From Erythrobacteraceae bacterium E2-1 Yellow Sea (lineage in GTDB: Bacteria > Pseudomonadota > Alphaproteobacteria > Sphingomonadales > Sphingomonadaceae), in contig JADCLP010000001.1 of the NCBI GenBank assembly GCA_014983025.1, positions 992,001-1,056,000 on the forward strand: 64,000 bases of DNA. Direction: 5' to 3'. The notes beneath the pieces were generated by a model. It had not been told where the DNA came from. It did not search any database and saw only the letters and a program-made list of their open reading frames with translations. Both the position numbers and the translations under genes were made by a program. Shown here piece by piece: positions 45,949 to 55,805 of this stretch (position 1 is the stretch's first letter; each line of letters opens with the position of its first letter).

Positions 45949-46964
45949 GCCGCTTCCCCCGTCAATGCCAGCAATGCATCACGCCGGGCGATCAATTCGG
46001 GCCGATCAACTGTCCCGCTGCGATCATTGGCTGCGTTGAGCGCGCGGTCGAGCCGATGCATCGCCCGGTCACCCATCGCGGGCAGGATATCGGCAATCCC
46101 TGCCATATCATCCAATTTCGCCCAGCAATTGAGCGCCACATCACAGCCCGCACCAATCGCCCGTGCAGCCCGATCCGGTATGGAGCCCTCCAGCGCCTCC
46201 ATATCCAGATCATCAGACAACAACAGCCCGTCAAAACCGATCCGCTGGCGAATGATCTGTTCAATGACAAATGGTGATTGTGTGGCGGGATTATCCGCAT
46301 CCCACGCGGTGAAGACCAGATGCGCGGTCATGCCCAGCGGGGCATCGCGCAAGGCACGGAAGGGGGCAAGGTCCAATTCCAGCTCTTCCTCACTCGCCAT
46401 AACCGTGGGCAATTCCTTGTGGCTGTCACACATGCTGCGGCCATGGCCGGGCATGTGCTTGATGCAACCAGCCACACCTCCGCGCGCCAGCCCATCCAAT
46501 ATCGCGCGGCCAATGGCGGCAACCTGTTTCGGCTCACGCCCCAAAGCACGATCACCGATCACATCATGCGCGCCATCCTGCCGCACATCCAGACATGGAT
46601 GATAATCCACCGTCACGCCCATATCGCTAAGTTCGAGGGCCAGGGCCTGCGCATTCAGCCGCGCGGCCTCAATCGCACTGGCAGGCGCAATCTGGAAAAG
46701 GCGGTCAAACGCTTCGCCAGCAGGAAAGCTGGACCAATGCGGCGGCTTCATCCGCTGCACCCGCCCACCTTCCTGATCGATCGAGATCAGCAGGCGGTTA
46801 CGCCCGTGAATGCTGCGCAGATCATCGGTCAGCGCACGTAGCTGATCAGGCTCCACGCAATTGCGTGCAAACAGGATATAGCCAGCCGGGTCCGCGTCCT
46901 TGAAAAAGGCACGCTCATCAGCGGAAAGCTGTGCCCCCGCGATTCCGAAAATGGCAGGCGTCAT
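45945..46964 (-). CDS. nagZ: Beta-N-acetylhexosaminidase NagZ
   Basis: Cytosolic GH3 enzyme of murein recycling that removes GlcNAc from anhydro-muropeptides. The 339-aa protein starts at ATG 46964 (MTPAIFGIAGAQLSADE). The loop KHMPGHGRSMCDSHKELP contains the catalytic Asp-His pair region, and LLLSDDLDMEAL has the nucleophilic aspartate. SIDQEGGRVQR is the substrate-binding signature. TTG at 47000 is a weaker alternative start. It is coupled to scpA by ATGA. Confidence 0.95.
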   Translation of the reverse strand: MTPAIFGIAGAQLSADERAFFKDADPAGYILFARNCVEPDQLRALTDDLRSIHGRNRLLISIDQEGGRVQRMKPPHWSSFPAGEAFDRLFQIAPASAIEAARLNAQALALELSDMGVTVDYHPCLDVRQDGAHDVIGDRALGREPKQVAAIGRAILDGLARGGVAGCIKHMPGHGRSMCDSHKELPTVMASEEELELDLAPFRALRDAPLGMTAHLVFTAWDADNPATQSPFVIEQIIRQRIGFDGLLLSDDLDMEALEGSIPDRAARAIGAGCDVALNCWAKLDDMAGIADILPAMGDRAMHRLDRALNAANDRSGTVDRPELIARRDALLALTGEAA

Positions 46965-47081
46965 GGCTAGAAAATTCGCAGTAATGTGGGGACTGGGCAA
47001 GTTTTCACGTGGTTAGCACGGGGGAAAAAGCGCAAAAACGGCGTTGATGCCCCTCATTCTGCCACAAATTGCCCAAAAAAA

Positions 47082-47759
47082 TCAGCGTTTCACCTGACAG
47101 GCCAACCCATCTGCCTTCAATCGATCACACAGGGCGCGCGCGCCTGCAATATCGCCCGCCACCGCCTGAAGACGGTAAACCGTGCCAATATCTGCCTGTC
47201 CCTGCACCACGCGGTGGCTGACACCTTCCAGCGCAGTCGTCTGACGGCGCAATGTTGCCCACCCCGCTTCCGCCCTGGCGCGCGAACCATAGGCACCTAC
47301 CTGAACACCAACGCCAGATGACTGCACGGGCTTTTCTTCTGTCGTTCTGGTGCTGACAGTGGGCGCTGGCACCGGATCGGGCACGGCAAGACGGCCCTCT
47401 GTCATCTTGCCCTCCCCCACGCCAGGGGCAACATTGCCGGTACCGGCATATTCCTTGCCACCAGGGTTCTTGGGCTTTTGCTTATAGGGTGTTTCGGGCG
47501 CCTTGATCGTGCTGCCATCGGCCACGATTTCTGCATTGCTGTTACGGTTGGAAGCCCACCAGATCACGCCGATGGTGACAGCCAGCAGGGCAAGCAGGAC
47601 GGCAGCAAATGCGACGATACGGCTGGTATCGACCTGCCCCTCATCATAATCATCATCACCGGATTCAAGCCAGGGCAGGCCATCATCATCATCCAGCGCG
47701 AGTTCCGCATCCAGCGGGGCGCCCGATCGCCCAAAACTTTCACCACCCGGCAATGCCAT
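47082..47759 (-). CDS. SPOR-domain membrane protein
   Basis: A bitopic protein of 225 aa. An acidic cytoplasmic N-terminus (Asp-rich, about residues 18-45) precedes one membrane segment (about 53-71) and a Pro/Gly/Lys linker. A C-terminal SPOR domain follows (about 150-225, GVGVQVGAYGSRARAEAGW through GARALCDRLKADGLACQV) that should bind denuded glycan strands at the septum. ATG 47759 has AGGGG just upstream and begins five bases after the argS stop. Co-location with argS and nagZ is a common alphaproteobacterial arrangement. Confidence 0.9.
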   Translation of the reverse strand: MALPGGESFGRSGAPLDAELALDDDDGLPWLESGDDDYDEGQVDTSRIVAFAAVLLALLAVTIGVIWWASNRNSNAEIVADGSTIKAPETPYKQKPKNPGGKEYAGTGNVAPGVGEGKMTEGRLAVPDPVPAPTVSTRTTEEKPVQSSGVGVQVGAYGSRARAEAGWATLRRQTTALEGVSHRVVQGQADIGTVYRLQAVAGDIAGARALCDRLKADGLACQVKR

Positions 47760-47763
47760 GCCC

Positions 47764-49509
47764 CTACATCTCCTCGACCGCCTCAACCCCCAAAACGCCC
47801 AATCCATTACGGATCACTTGCGCGATCTGCGTGGCCAGGAACAGGCGTGCGCCCGTCATATCAGGCTCGCCAGCGACAATGAAGCGTTTGTCTGGCCGGT
47901 CATTGCCCAGATTCCAATAAGCATGGAGCGCAGCGGCCAGATCATAGAGGTAAAAGGCCACCCGATGCGGTTCACGCGCAGCGGAGGCCGCCTCCACCAG
48001 ACGCGGGAATTGCGCCGCCTGCTGGACCAGGTCCAGTTCTTCTGCACCCAGCAAATCCAGATGATCGGTACTGGGGGCAAAGCCTTCTGCCGCCCCCTTG
48101 CGCAAGGTGGAACTGATCCGCGCATGCGCATATTGCACGTAAAAGACCGGATTGTCTTTTGACGCTTCGATCACCTTGGCAAAATCAAATTCCATCTGCG
48201 CTTCAGGCTTGCGGGTCAGCATGGTGAAACGCACCACATCCTTGCCCACTTCGTGCACCACATCGGCCAGGGTGACAAAAGTGCCCGCACGTTTGGACAT
48301 TTTCACCGGTTCGCCATTGCGCACCAGATTGACCATCTGCACCAGCTTGACATCAAAGGGGATCGGCTTGCCCTGCCCTTCTGACAACGCGGCCACGGCG
48401 GCCTTGATCCGTTTCACGGTGCCAGCATGGTCCGCGCCCCAGATATCGATCAGCTCATCCGCGCTGGCAGCTTTTTGCATGTGATAGGCAAGGTCGGCCC
48501 CGAAATAAGTCCAGCTACCGGATGATTTCTTGATCGGGCGATCCTGGTCATCGCCAAATTTGGTCGAGCGGAACAGCGGCAGTTCCACTGGTTCCCAATC
48601 TTCTGGCGTCTTGCCCTTGGGTGCTTCCAGAATGCCATCGTAAACAAGGTCATGCGTGCGCAGCCATGCTTCCGCCTCATCAGGTTTGCCCGCGGCATGC
48701 AGCGCCGCCTCTGACGCGAAAACATCGTGATGGATGCCCAGCAGCGCCAGATCTTCCTTTATCAGGCCCATCATCTGTTCAACTGCTTCGGCACGGAAAA
48801 TGGCCAGCCATTCTTCTTCCGACGCGCTGGCATATTTATCGCCAAATTCACTAGCCAGATATTTGCCGACGGGGATCAGATAATCGCCAGGGTAAAGCCC
48901 TTCTGGCACTTCACCAACATCTTCTCCCAGCGCCTCGCGATAGCGAATATGTGCTGACCGGGCGAGCACATCCACCTGGCCGCCTGCATCATTGATGTAA
49001 TATTCGCGGGTCACCTGATGCCCGGCGTATTCCAGCAAGGCGGCCAATGCATCGCCCACCACCGCACCGCGGCAATGCCCCATATGCATGGGGCCTGTTG
49101 GATTGGCGGAAACATATTCCACATTCACCCGCGAACCGGCCCCCATCTGTGAACGGCCATAATCACCGGCCTGCGTGGCAATGGCGCGCAATTCATCCAG
49201 CCAGGCGGCAGGCGACAGGCGCAGATTGATAAAGCCCGGCCCGGCAATCTCTGCACTGGTCACGGCAGGATCGGCTGACAGTTTCTCTACAATCTTGCCA
49301 GCCAGATCGCGCGGATTGGTGCGCGCCTGCTTGGCCAGCACCATGGCGGCATTGGTGGCAAGATCACCATGGCTGGGGTCACGCGGGGGCTCCACCGTCA
49401 CATTCTGGCGTGGCGAACCGGCGGGCAATGCCCCCTCTGCTTCAAGCGCGGAAAGAACCGCGTCAATCTTTGCAGTAAATGCAGCGTAAAGTGTTTGTGT
49501 ATCGGACAT
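47764..49509 (-). CDS. argS: Arginyl-tRNA synthetase
   Basis: Class I aminoacyl-tRNA synthetase, 581 aa. The HIGH-type motif is ANPTGPMHMGHCRGAVVGD and the KMSKS-type motif is VKMSKRAGT. The N-terminal Add-1 domain (about residues 1-110, ending FINLRLSP) and the C-terminal DALR anticodon domain (YAHARISSTLR onward, ending LGVLGVEAVEEM) are complete. It heads the argS-SPOR-nagZ-scpAB-tatABC run, with only 4 bases between it and the SPOR gene. Confidence 0.97.
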   Translation of the reverse strand: MSDTQTLYAAFTAKIDAVLSALEAEGALPAGSPRQNVTVEPPRDPSHGDLATNAAMVLAKQARTNPRDLAGKIVEKLSADPAVTSAEIAGPGFINLRLSPAAWLDELRAIATQAGDYGRSQMGAGSRVNVEYVSANPTGPMHMGHCRGAVVGDALAALLEYAGHQVTREYYINDAGGQVDVLARSAHIRYREALGEDVGEVPEGLYPGDYLIPVGKYLASEFGDKYASASEEEWLAIFRAEAVEQMMGLIKEDLALLGIHHDVFASEAALHAAGKPDEAEAWLRTHDLVYDGILEAPKGKTPEDWEPVELPLFRSTKFGDDQDRPIKKSSGSWTYFGADLAYHMQKAASADELIDIWGADHAGTVKRIKAAVAALSEGQGKPIPFDVKLVQMVNLVRNGEPVKMSKRAGTFVTLADVVHEVGKDVVRFTMLTRKPEAQMEFDFAKVIEASKDNPVFYVQYAHARISSTLRKGAAEGFAPSTDHLDLLGAEELDLVQQAAQFPRLVEAASAAREPHRVAFYLYDLAAALHAYWNLGNDRPDKRFIVAGEPDMTGARLFLATQIAQVIRNGLGVLGVEAVEEM

Positions 49510-49597
49510 GGCCCGCGCGCCTAGCCGAATTGGTCAAAATCGCAAGTTTGCAGGCGGGAAATCCCTGCAATTGCGCAAAATGGGGCCAGTGATACGA

Positions 49598-50248
49598 TCA
49601 ACGCGTGGCGTTATAGGCAAGCTGGTCCTCGCTCAGCTGGAAGCCGATCAGCTGTTCGAAACTGGCACGCTGGATCGCGGCTTTCACCTGCGGGTCGGCC
49701 AGCGGGTCCAGCGCAGCATCGGCATCGCCAGCCTTGCGCTTGCGGGTAATCTTTTCGCGAATATCGGCAGGTAAAGTCGCCTCGTTACGATCAACAAAGG
49801 CACCGGCTTGCGCGCTGGCCTCCGCGCGTTCCTGACCATCGGCGAAGGTCAGCGTGACCTGCCCGATCCGCTTGGCAACCACCGCGGTGCCACCACGCAT
49901 AACGGTAGAGAAATATGGCAAGGTTACAGTACGCGCGCCATTGGTATCCGTGCGGCGCGCATAGACATCAAATGTGGCGTTGGAATAAACTTTTTCTCCA
50001 CTTTCATCGCATGTGGTGCGCAAATTGGTGATCGATGCCGTCAGGTCGATATTGCCCGAAGTCTTGTCACCCGGCACGCGAAATTGCGTCACATTGCCGG
50101 TGTAATCGGGAATACCAACAGCCGGGCAAGATGACAGAACTGCAGTGATCCCAACGCCTTCTGCGATGACCAATTCACCTTCTTTGGCGCAGCCTGCCAA
50201 TGCAGCTGCCAGGGCGATGGAGGAAATCAATCGGGTGCGGCGGATCAT
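49598..50248 (-). CDS. Predicted lipoprotein of unknown function
   Basis: A 216-aa protein with a lipoprotein signal (basic start, hydrophobic core, lipobox LAGC at residues 18-21, residue +2 Ala). The mature part is beta-rich, with GITAVLSSCPAVGIPDYTG, YARRTDTNGARTVTLPYFSTV and a C-terminal helical stretch. No named family is recognised, but it looks like a conserved envelope protein of sphingomonads (from memory, unverified). It lies upstream of argS on the same strand, 88 bases away, and diverges from ispH. Confidence 0.8.
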   Translation of the reverse strand: MIRRTRLISSIALAAALAGCAKEGELVIAEGVGITAVLSSCPAVGIPDYTGNVTQFRVPGDKTSGNIDLTASITNLRTTCDESGEKVYSNATFDVYARRTDTNGARTVTLPYFSTVMRGGTAVVAKRIGQVTLTFADGQERAEASAQAGAFVDRNEATLPADIREKITRKRKAGDADAALDPLADPQVKAAIQRASFEQLIGFQLSEDQLAYNATR

Positions 50249-50338
50249 GTGCGGTCAGTCCTTGCTCGAATTCGGTTTGCCAATGAAAGCGTCTTCACGC
50301 CCTAGCGGGGCGCGGACGAAAGAGCTAGAGGGCTGCGC

Positions 50339-51331
50339 ATGAACGCACCATTTCAGGGATCGCAATCGGTGGAAAGTGGCGACAACCAGACAGCTCTGCC
50401 CGCTCTGACACTGTTGATCGCGGCGCCACGCGGCTTTTGCGCCGGGGTCGACCGTGCCATCGAGATTGTCGAAAAGGCAATCGAACGCTTTGGAGCGCCG
50501 GTCTATGTCCGGCATGAAATCGTGCACAACCGCTTTGTGGTGGACAGTTTGAAAGCCAAGGGCGCGATTTTCGTAGAAGAGCTGGACGAAGTACCCGACG
50601 TTGTGCCGGTTGTTTTCAGCGCACATGGTGTGCCCAAATCCGTTCCGGCAGAGGCGGAGCGGCGCGAATTGCTGTATGTCGATGCCACATGCCCGCTGGT
50701 AAGCAAGGTCCACCGCCAGGCTGAACGCCAGATTGAAAAGGGGCAGCACATCATCTTTGTTGGTCATGCAGGCCACCCGGAAGTGATAGGTACGATGGGC
50801 CAGGTCGAGCCGGGGCAGATGACACTGGTTGAAACGGTGGCGGATGTTGCCGCACTGACATTCCCCCATGGCATGTCGCTTGCGTATCTGACCCAAACTA
50901 CACTTTCAGTCGATGACACACGGGATATTATTACCGCACTTGAAACGCGCTTTCCTCAGATCGTAGGCCCCAAGGCAGAAGACATTTGTTACGCCACCTC
51001 TAACCGTCAGGCGGCGGTCAAGCAGATTGCACCAAGCAGCGATCTGGTGCTTGTGATTGGCGCGCCCAATTCCTCCAATTCATTACGGCTGGTGGAAGTT
51101 GCAGAACGCATGGGCACCACTGCAAAACTGATCCAGCGGGCAGACGATATCGATCCGACATGGCTGGAAGGGGTAGGGACAATCGGGTTGACTGCCGGTG
51201 CCTCTGCCCCTGAAGTGCTGGTGCGTGAAGTGGTCAACCGCCTATCCCAATGGCGCCAGGTGGAAGAGCATACCATCATTTCTACCGAAGAAAAAATGGT
51301 CTTCAAACTACCCAGGCTGCTGGCAGACTGA
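50339..51331 (+). CDS. ispH: 4-hydroxy-3-methylbut-2-enyl diphosphate reductase IspH (LytB)
   Basis: [4Fe-4S] enzyme for the last step of the MEP isoprenoid pathway. The three cluster cysteines are Cys34 ([10 protein letters not shown]), Cys118 (DATCPLVSK) and Cys217 ([10 protein letters not shown]). EIVHN, with the substrate-binding His, and LTQTTLS are conserved. The 330-aa protein has a short N-terminal extension of about 20 residues before the conserved [10 protein letters not shown]. It is followed 10 bases later by thrB, then rnhA. Confidence 0.97.
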   Translation: MNAPFQGSQSVESGDNQTALPALTLLIAAPRGFCAGVDRAIEIVEKAIERFGAPVYVRHEIVHNRFVVDSLKAKGAIFVEELDEVPDVVPVVFSAHGVPKSVPAEAERRELLYVDATCPLVSKVHRQAERQIEKGQHIIFVGHAGHPEVIGTMGQVEPGQMTLVETVADVAALTFPHGMSLAYLTQTTLSVDDTRDIITALETRFPQIVGPKAEDICYATSNRQAAVKQIAPSSDLVLVIGAPNSSNSLRLVEVAERMGTTAKLIQRADDIDPTWLEGVGTIGLTAGASAPEVLVREVVNRLSQWRQVEEHTIISTEEKMVFKLPRLLAD

Positions 51332-51341
51332 TCGGGCGGTC

Positions 51342-52316
51342 ATGGCGGTTTACACACATCTTGCAGCAGAAGATCTGGCCCAGTTGATCGCGCAATATGA
51401 TGTGGGCGATCTGGTATCTGCCAAAGGCATTGCCGAAGGCGTATCGAACAGCAACTGGCTGATCGAGACCACAGGCAGCGCTCAGGAAGGCACACGCTTT
51501 ATCCTGACCATGTATGAACGGCGGATCGATATTTCCGAACTGCCGTTTTTCCTGGGCCTGCTGGATCACCTTTCGGCCAAGGGCTGCCCCGTGCCGCGCA
51601 CCATCCATGATCGTTCCGGTGCCGCATCGCGCCGTATCGAAGGCAAGGCGGTGGCACTGATCGAATTTTTACCCGGCGTTTCGGTTGATCACCCCACGGT
51701 GCAGCAGGCGCATAATGTGGGCGCTGTGCTGGCACGCATGCATTACGATGCGCTGGATTACGAACAGAGCCGGGCAAATAATCTGGGTCCGTCAGCTTCC
51801 GCACGGGTGCTTGAACAGTGCGACGCAGATGCGCTGGCCAAAATTGACCCGCAACTGCCTGATATGATCGACGAAGCGCAAAGCATCGCGCGCAACTGGC
51901 CCGCCGACCTGCCGCAATCGGTGATTCATTCGGACCTGTTCCCTGACAACGTGCTGATGCGTGGGGATGAGGTGAGCGCGCTGATCGACTTCTACTTCGC
52001 CTGCAATGATGCCATGGCATATGATTTGGCGGTGACCCATGCGGCATGGAGCTTTGCTGATCACGGGCGCACTTATCGCCCGCAAATTGGGCAGGCATTG
52101 ATGGCGGGTTACGAAAGCGTCCGCCCACTGGAACAGGCTGAACGCGTTGCACTGCCGCTGTTGGCGCAAGGGGCCTGTATGCGCTTTGTCGCAAGCCGGG
52201 CCGAAGACTGGATCGAAACGCCGGCTGATGCGCTGGTGACGCGCAAGGACCCGATGGACTTTGTGCGACGGCTCGAAACCTATCGCGCAGGTGGTACCGG
52301 GATTTTTACCGCGTGA
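51342..52316 (+). CDS. thrB: Homoserine kinase, ThrB2 (APH-fold) type
   Basis: Phosphorylates homoserine in threonine biosynthesis. The 324-aa protein belongs to the aminoglycoside-phosphotransferase-like kinases. The catalytic loop [13 protein letters not shown] is followed by the metal-binding [12 protein letters not shown]. The N-terminal ATP-binding region includes GVSNSNWLI and FILTMYERR. The annotation as homoserine kinase rather than another APH relative rests on overall likeness to alphaproteobacterial ThrB and the ispH-thrB-rnhA gene order. The start at ATG 51342 is the first after the ispH stop. Confidence 0.9.
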   Translation: MAVYTHLAAEDLAQLIAQYDVGDLVSAKGIAEGVSNSNWLIETTGSAQEGTRFILTMYERRIDISELPFFLGLLDHLSAKGCPVPRTIHDRSGAASRRIEGKAVALIEFLPGVSVDHPTVQQAHNVGAVLARMHYDALDYEQSRANNLGPSASARVLEQCDADALAKIDPQLPDMIDEAQSIARNWPADLPQSVIHSDLFPDNVLMRGDEVSALIDFYFACNDAMAYDLAVTHAAWSFADHGRTYRPQIGQALMAGYESVRPLEQAERVALPLLAQGACMRFVASRAEDWIETPADALVTRKDPMDFVRRLETYRAGGTGIFTA

Positions 52317-52768
52317 AGCAGGTCGAAATTTTCACCGATGGCGCATGCAAGGGCAATCCCGGCCCCGGCGGTTGGGGTGCCTTGCTGCGCATGGGTCGCC
52401 ATGAAAAGGAATTGCGTGGTCGCGAAGGGGACACGACCAATAACCGCATGGAAATGACCGCCGTGATCCGTGCGCTGGAGGCTCTGAAAGAACCCTGCGA
52501 GATTGCGCTCTATTCAGACAGCAAATATGTGATCGATGGGATCACCAAATGGGTCCACGGATGGAAGAAACGCGGCTGGGTCAATGCCGCCAAAAAGCCC
52601 GTGGCCAATGCCGATTTATGGCATGATCTGATCGAACAGGCCGCGCGGCATAAGATCAGCTGGAACTGGGTGCGCGGGCATAATGGCCATGAGGAAAACG
52701 AGCGCGTTGACCAGATTGCCAGTGACGAGGCAGATGCCGCCGCGCGCGCCAAAACGGGCGAGGCCTGA
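52313..52768 (+). CDS. rnhA: Ribonuclease HI
   Basis: Degrades RNA in RNA-DNA hybrids. The 151-aa protein has the four acidic active-site positions: [16 protein letters not shown] (Asp), [13 protein letters not shown] (Glu), [19 protein letters not shown] (Asp) and [12 protein letters not shown] (Asp). The basic handle region [17 protein letters not shown] is present, as in E. coli. The start is GTG at 52313, overlapping the thrB stop as GTGA. Confidence 0.97.
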   Translation: MKQVEIFTDGACKGNPGPGGWGALLRMGRHEKELRGREGDTTNNRMEMTAVIRALEALKEPCEIALYSDSKYVIDGITKWVHGWKKRGWVNAAKKPVANADLWHDLIEQAARHKISWNWVRGHNGHEENERVDQIASDEADAAARAKTGEA

Positions 52769-52805
52769 AGGCTCACCCATTTCAGCAACCATCGCTTTTC
52801 AATGA

Positions 52806-52982
52806 TCAGTAATTGTCGACCACTTCGGCATCGGGGCCGTTTTTCAGCACCGATGCAATGGCATTTTTGGCGCTGGCTTTGGAACTGTAACCTTCAGTCC
52901 ACCAGATCGTTTCCGAATTATAGATGAAGTAGGCGACGAATTCGCCCTTCTTGTTCTTACGGATCTCGAAACGGTGGGCCAT
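52806..52982 (-). CDS. YegP/DUF1508-family protein, single repeat
   Basis: A 58-aa protein, MAHRFEIRKNKKGEFVAYFI and then YNSETIWWTEGYSSKASAKN, ending in the tail DAEVVDNY. This is one copy of the DUF1508/YegP repeat (FEIRK...GEFVAYF...GYSSKASAKNAI), which is found in one or two copies per protein. ATG 52982 has a strong AAGGAG ribosome-binding site ten bases upstream. It is monocistronic, convergent with rnhA. The family's function is not established. Confidence 0.92.
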   Translation of the reverse strand: MAHRFEIRKNKKGEFVAYFIYNSETIWWTEGYSSKASAKNAIASVLKNGPDAEVVDNY

Positions 52983-53073
52983 GGCACTTCTCCTTGGTGG
53001 TAAATTTCGACTTGCCGGTTACTTTATCGCCGCAATTTCAAAAATCTAGGCCGCACATTAAATTGTCTAGCCC

Positions 53074-54168
53074 CTATTCAAAGCGGGCAGGTGAATAGGC
53101 TTCGCGCGGGATATCACGTGTCATGTCGTCGGCATCACGATCCAACAGAATTTGCGCAGCCAGCCGCGCTGCCGCGGGCGATGTCTGGATGCCATAGCCG
53201 CCCTGGCCGGCAAACCAGAAGAAACGCGGGATATGCGGGTCAAAACCATATACGGGCAGTCGGTCGGGCGCGAAGCTGCGCAACCCCGCCCATTTGCGTT
53301 CCACCGCCTGCACTTGCCAATCCGTGGTATGCTGCAGCCGATCAATCGCCAGCGCCACATCCAGTTCTTCCGGCGCTGCATCAACAGGATCGCTGGGCGT
53401 TTCATCATGCGGGCTGAGCCACAGCCGCCCATTTTCCGGCTTGAAATAGTAGCTGCCTGATATGTCGAGGCACAGTGGCAGGTCGGCAGGGGGCTCTGGC
53501 GCCACGCGCAATTGCACAACTGTGCGGCGATAGGGCTGGATACCCAGCGGTCTGGCACCCGCCATCTGCCCCAACTGATCCGCCCAAGCACCTGCCGCAT
53601 TGACGATGGTGCCCGCCTGAAATTCGCGACCATCAGCCAGCGTGATGTTCCAGACGGCCTCCGCACCGATCCGGGCCACACGCGCACGGCACAGCAATTC
53701 CACGCCTGCCTGTTTCGCCTGTTTGAGATAATGCGCATGCAGCCCAGCCACATCGATATCGGCACAACGTGGCTGGCGTATTGCCCGGTCCCAATCAGGC
53801 TTCAACCCCGGAACGATCTGCTCCACCTGACCTCGCCCGATCTGTTCAAATGTTGCACCGCTATCCCCGAACCGCTGAAAGAATTGGTCAATCGCGCCCT
53901 GATCCTGTTCACGCGCGAGATAGAGTGCACCTCGCTCGCTCAAGAAACCATGGTCGCGCAGATAAGGCCCTGATGCTCTAGTAAGCGGCACGATTTCCGG
54001 CCCACCATAACACTCTTCCCAAAAGGCGGCAGATCGCCCGGTGGAATGGTAACCGGGAAAATCCTCTCCCTCCAGAATGACCACGCGCGCTGCATCGCCG
54101 ATTTCCGCAGCGATGCTGGCCCCGGCGATACCAGCGCCGACGATTGCAATGTCAAAGAATGTTGTCAC
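53074..54168 (-). CDS. FAD-dependent oxidoreductase, DAO family
   Basis: A 364-aa flavoenzyme. It begins with the dinucleotide-binding motif FDIAIVGAGIAGASIAAEI, and has the conserved GYHSTGRSAAFWEECYGG, TIVNAAGAWADQLG and C-terminal GQGGYGIQTSPAAARLAA motifs of the D-amino-acid-oxidase/glycine-oxidase group. The overall pattern resembles D-arginine dehydrogenase-type proteins (DauA), but substrate residues cannot be judged by eye. It overlaps the upstream hydrolase gene by 4 bases. Confidence 0.88.
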   Translation of the reverse strand: MTTFFDIAIVGAGIAGASIAAEIGDAARVVILEGEDFPGYHSTGRSAAFWEECYGGPEIVPLTRASGPYLRDHGFLSERGALYLAREQDQGAIDQFFQRFGDSGATFEQIGRGQVEQIVPGLKPDWDRAIRQPRCADIDVAGLHAHYLKQAKQAGVELLCRARVARIGAEAVWNITLADGREFQAGTIVNAAGAWADQLGQMAGARPLGIQPYRRTVVQLRVAPEPPADLPLCLDISGSYYFKPENGRLWLSPHDETPSDPVDAAPEELDVALAIDRLQHTTDWQVQAVERKWAGLRSFAPDRLPVYGFDPHIPRFFWFAGQGGYGIQTSPAAARLAAQILLDRDADDMTRDIPREAYSPARFE

Positions 54169-55136
54169 TGGCTGCGCACAACCCCGTCAAGAAATTCCAT
54201 CGTTGCGGCCATGGCGCGATCACGCACTTCGTCTTCCTCTCGCAGGATTTCGTGATGCGCTTCTTTTCCGAACCGCACCATCCTTGCATGGGGCAGGCGA
54301 CGCGCTGCTTCCTCTATGGCAGAGATGGACACCAACTTGTCATTCGATGTGCCGAGAAGCAGCACCGGGATAGCCACACGCTCAAGACGCTTGCCGGCAA
54401 AGATACCGCGCATAGAGGCGTATGCATGCTCGACCCAACCCCAGCTGCCCGGCCCCATTACCAGTTCGGGCCGCTTTTCGCGCCAGAATATCTCATCGGA
54501 ATATCGCTCGTCACTGTGAGTCAGCAATCCCTGCCGTGCGGCTGGTAATTGCCCCGGCTTCTCGCTCCATTTCCAGGCCGGACGCTTGCGGTCACCCACC
54601 AGGCACATCAGCTGGGCCGCTGCTTGCCCCAACCAATTGGGCAATGGCCCGACAAAGCCAAGCATGGGTGCAGAAAGGATCAAGGCGTCAGGATCGACCA
54701 CCCCATCCAGCACTCCGCGCAGCACCAGATGGCCACCCATGGAATGGCCCGCAAGCACATGTGGGCCAGGTGTCTTTGCCTTCCAGTCTTGCCAGAATGC
54801 AGCAAGATCTGCGATCCAATCCGCAAAATCCCTGATATGGCCGGTAACCCCGTCAATGCCCAAACGGCCTGATCCGGCCTGCCCGCGCCAATCGGCTGCC
54901 GTCACCAGCCAGCCGGCACGGTGCCATTCTTCCAGCGTTTCGAGATATTTTTCGTAATTGTCCCCACGCCCCGGAAAAAACAAAATGGAACCGCGCGGTG
55001 CTTCATCGCCCGTCGGGACCATACCCGGCCAGTCAATCCGGCGTAGCATCTGCCCGTCTGCTGCCTGCCATTGGCTTTCCCGCGCATCGCCGGGAATGGC
55101 ACGGCGGATATCAAGGTTATCGGCCACCCTGCTCAT
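54165..55136 (-). CDS. Alpha/beta hydrolase, monoacylglycerol-lipase-like
   Basis: A 323-aa serine hydrolase. SILFFPGRGDNYEKYLETLEEW is the conserved start of the fold, here quoted as SILFFPGRGDN. The nucleophile elbow is GHSMGG, and the acid and histidine lie near LLGTSNDKLVS and KEAHHEILREED. It fits the lysophospholipase/monoglyceride lipase (PldB-like) group. ATG 55136 (MSRVADNLDIRR) begins the conserved region; the frame is open to 55247. It is coupled to the DAO-type gene downstream (ATGA). Confidence 0.87.
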   Translation of the reverse strand: MSRVADNLDIRRAIPGDARESQWQAADGQMLRRIDWPGMVPTGDEAPRGSILFFPGRGDNYEKYLETLEEWHRAGWLVTAADWRGQAGSGRLGIDGVTGHIRDFADWIADLAAFWQDWKAKTPGPHVLAGHSMGGHLVLRGVLDGVVDPDALILSAPMLGFVGPLPNWLGQAAAQLMCLVGDRKRPAWKWSEKPGQLPAARQGLLTHSDERYSDEIFWREKRPELVMGPGSWGWVEHAYASMRGIFAGKRLERVAIPVLLLGTSNDKLVSISAIEEAARRLPHARMVRFGKEAHHEILREEDEVRDRAMAATMEFLDGVVRSQ

Positions 55137-55226
55137 GTCCCTAATACCGTACCTCTGCTGTTGGTTACTTTTTGGTAAGCCATAGTCTGTAGCACGACCA
55201 CCAAAGGGGGACCTTTGGGGGCCATA

Positions 55227-55718
55227 ATGCTTAGTCAATATCTTCACTACGGACTGCTTGCCGTCTTGGCAATCGCACTGCTGTTCGCAGCTTTCACCGA
55301 TCTGCGCCAGCGCATGATCTATAATTGGCTGAATGCAGGTATCGCGCTGGCGGCACCTTTATTCTGGTGGTCCAATGGGCTGGATTTGTGGCCGGGTGTT
55401 GCCATCCAGCTGGGCGTGGCCGTGGCTGCCTTTGCTGTTTTTGCCGGGCTGTTTGCCCTGCGCATGATGGGCGGTGGCGATGTCAAATTGCTGACTGCAA
55501 TCGCGCTGTGGATCGAACCCGGCTGGTTTCTGAAAATGCTGATCGTCATGGCACTGGCCGGCGGCCTGCTGACCATTGTCATGGGCGTGTGGCACGTGAT
55601 GCGTCGCCAGCGCCAAAGGCTGGCTGTGCCCTATGGCGTTGCCATCGCAATTGCCGGGCTTTGGGTGCTTGGCACGCATTACATTCCCGCCGCCCAACAA
55701 GGGATCGGCGCGGGATGA
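55227..55718 (+). CDS. cpaA: Prepilin peptidase CpaA/TadV
   Basis: Membrane aspartyl peptidase that processes Flp prepilins. The 163-aa protein has about four or five membrane segments and the two catalytic aspartates in AFTDLRQRMIYN and GGGDVKLL. ATG 55227 has GGGGG six bases upstream; TTG 55215 is an alternative. It lacks the N-terminal methyltransferase domain of PilD, as expected for CpaA. It is the first gene of the Tad operon. Confidence 0.93.
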   Translation: MLSQYLHYGLLAVLAIALLFAAFTDLRQRMIYNWLNAGIALAAPLFWWSNGLDLWPGVAIQLGVAVAAFAVFAGLFALRMMGGGDVKLLTAIALWIEPGWFLKMLIVMALAGGLLTIVMGVWHVMRRQRQRLAVPYGVAIAIAGLWVLGTHYIPAAQQGIGAG

Positions 55719-55805
55719 ACCCGATTTTAACCAATTCAGACTTAAAGACGACAACCATACCTGCCCGAACATTCTGACGGGCCGAACGAGGGGGCTAGAT
55801 TAGCC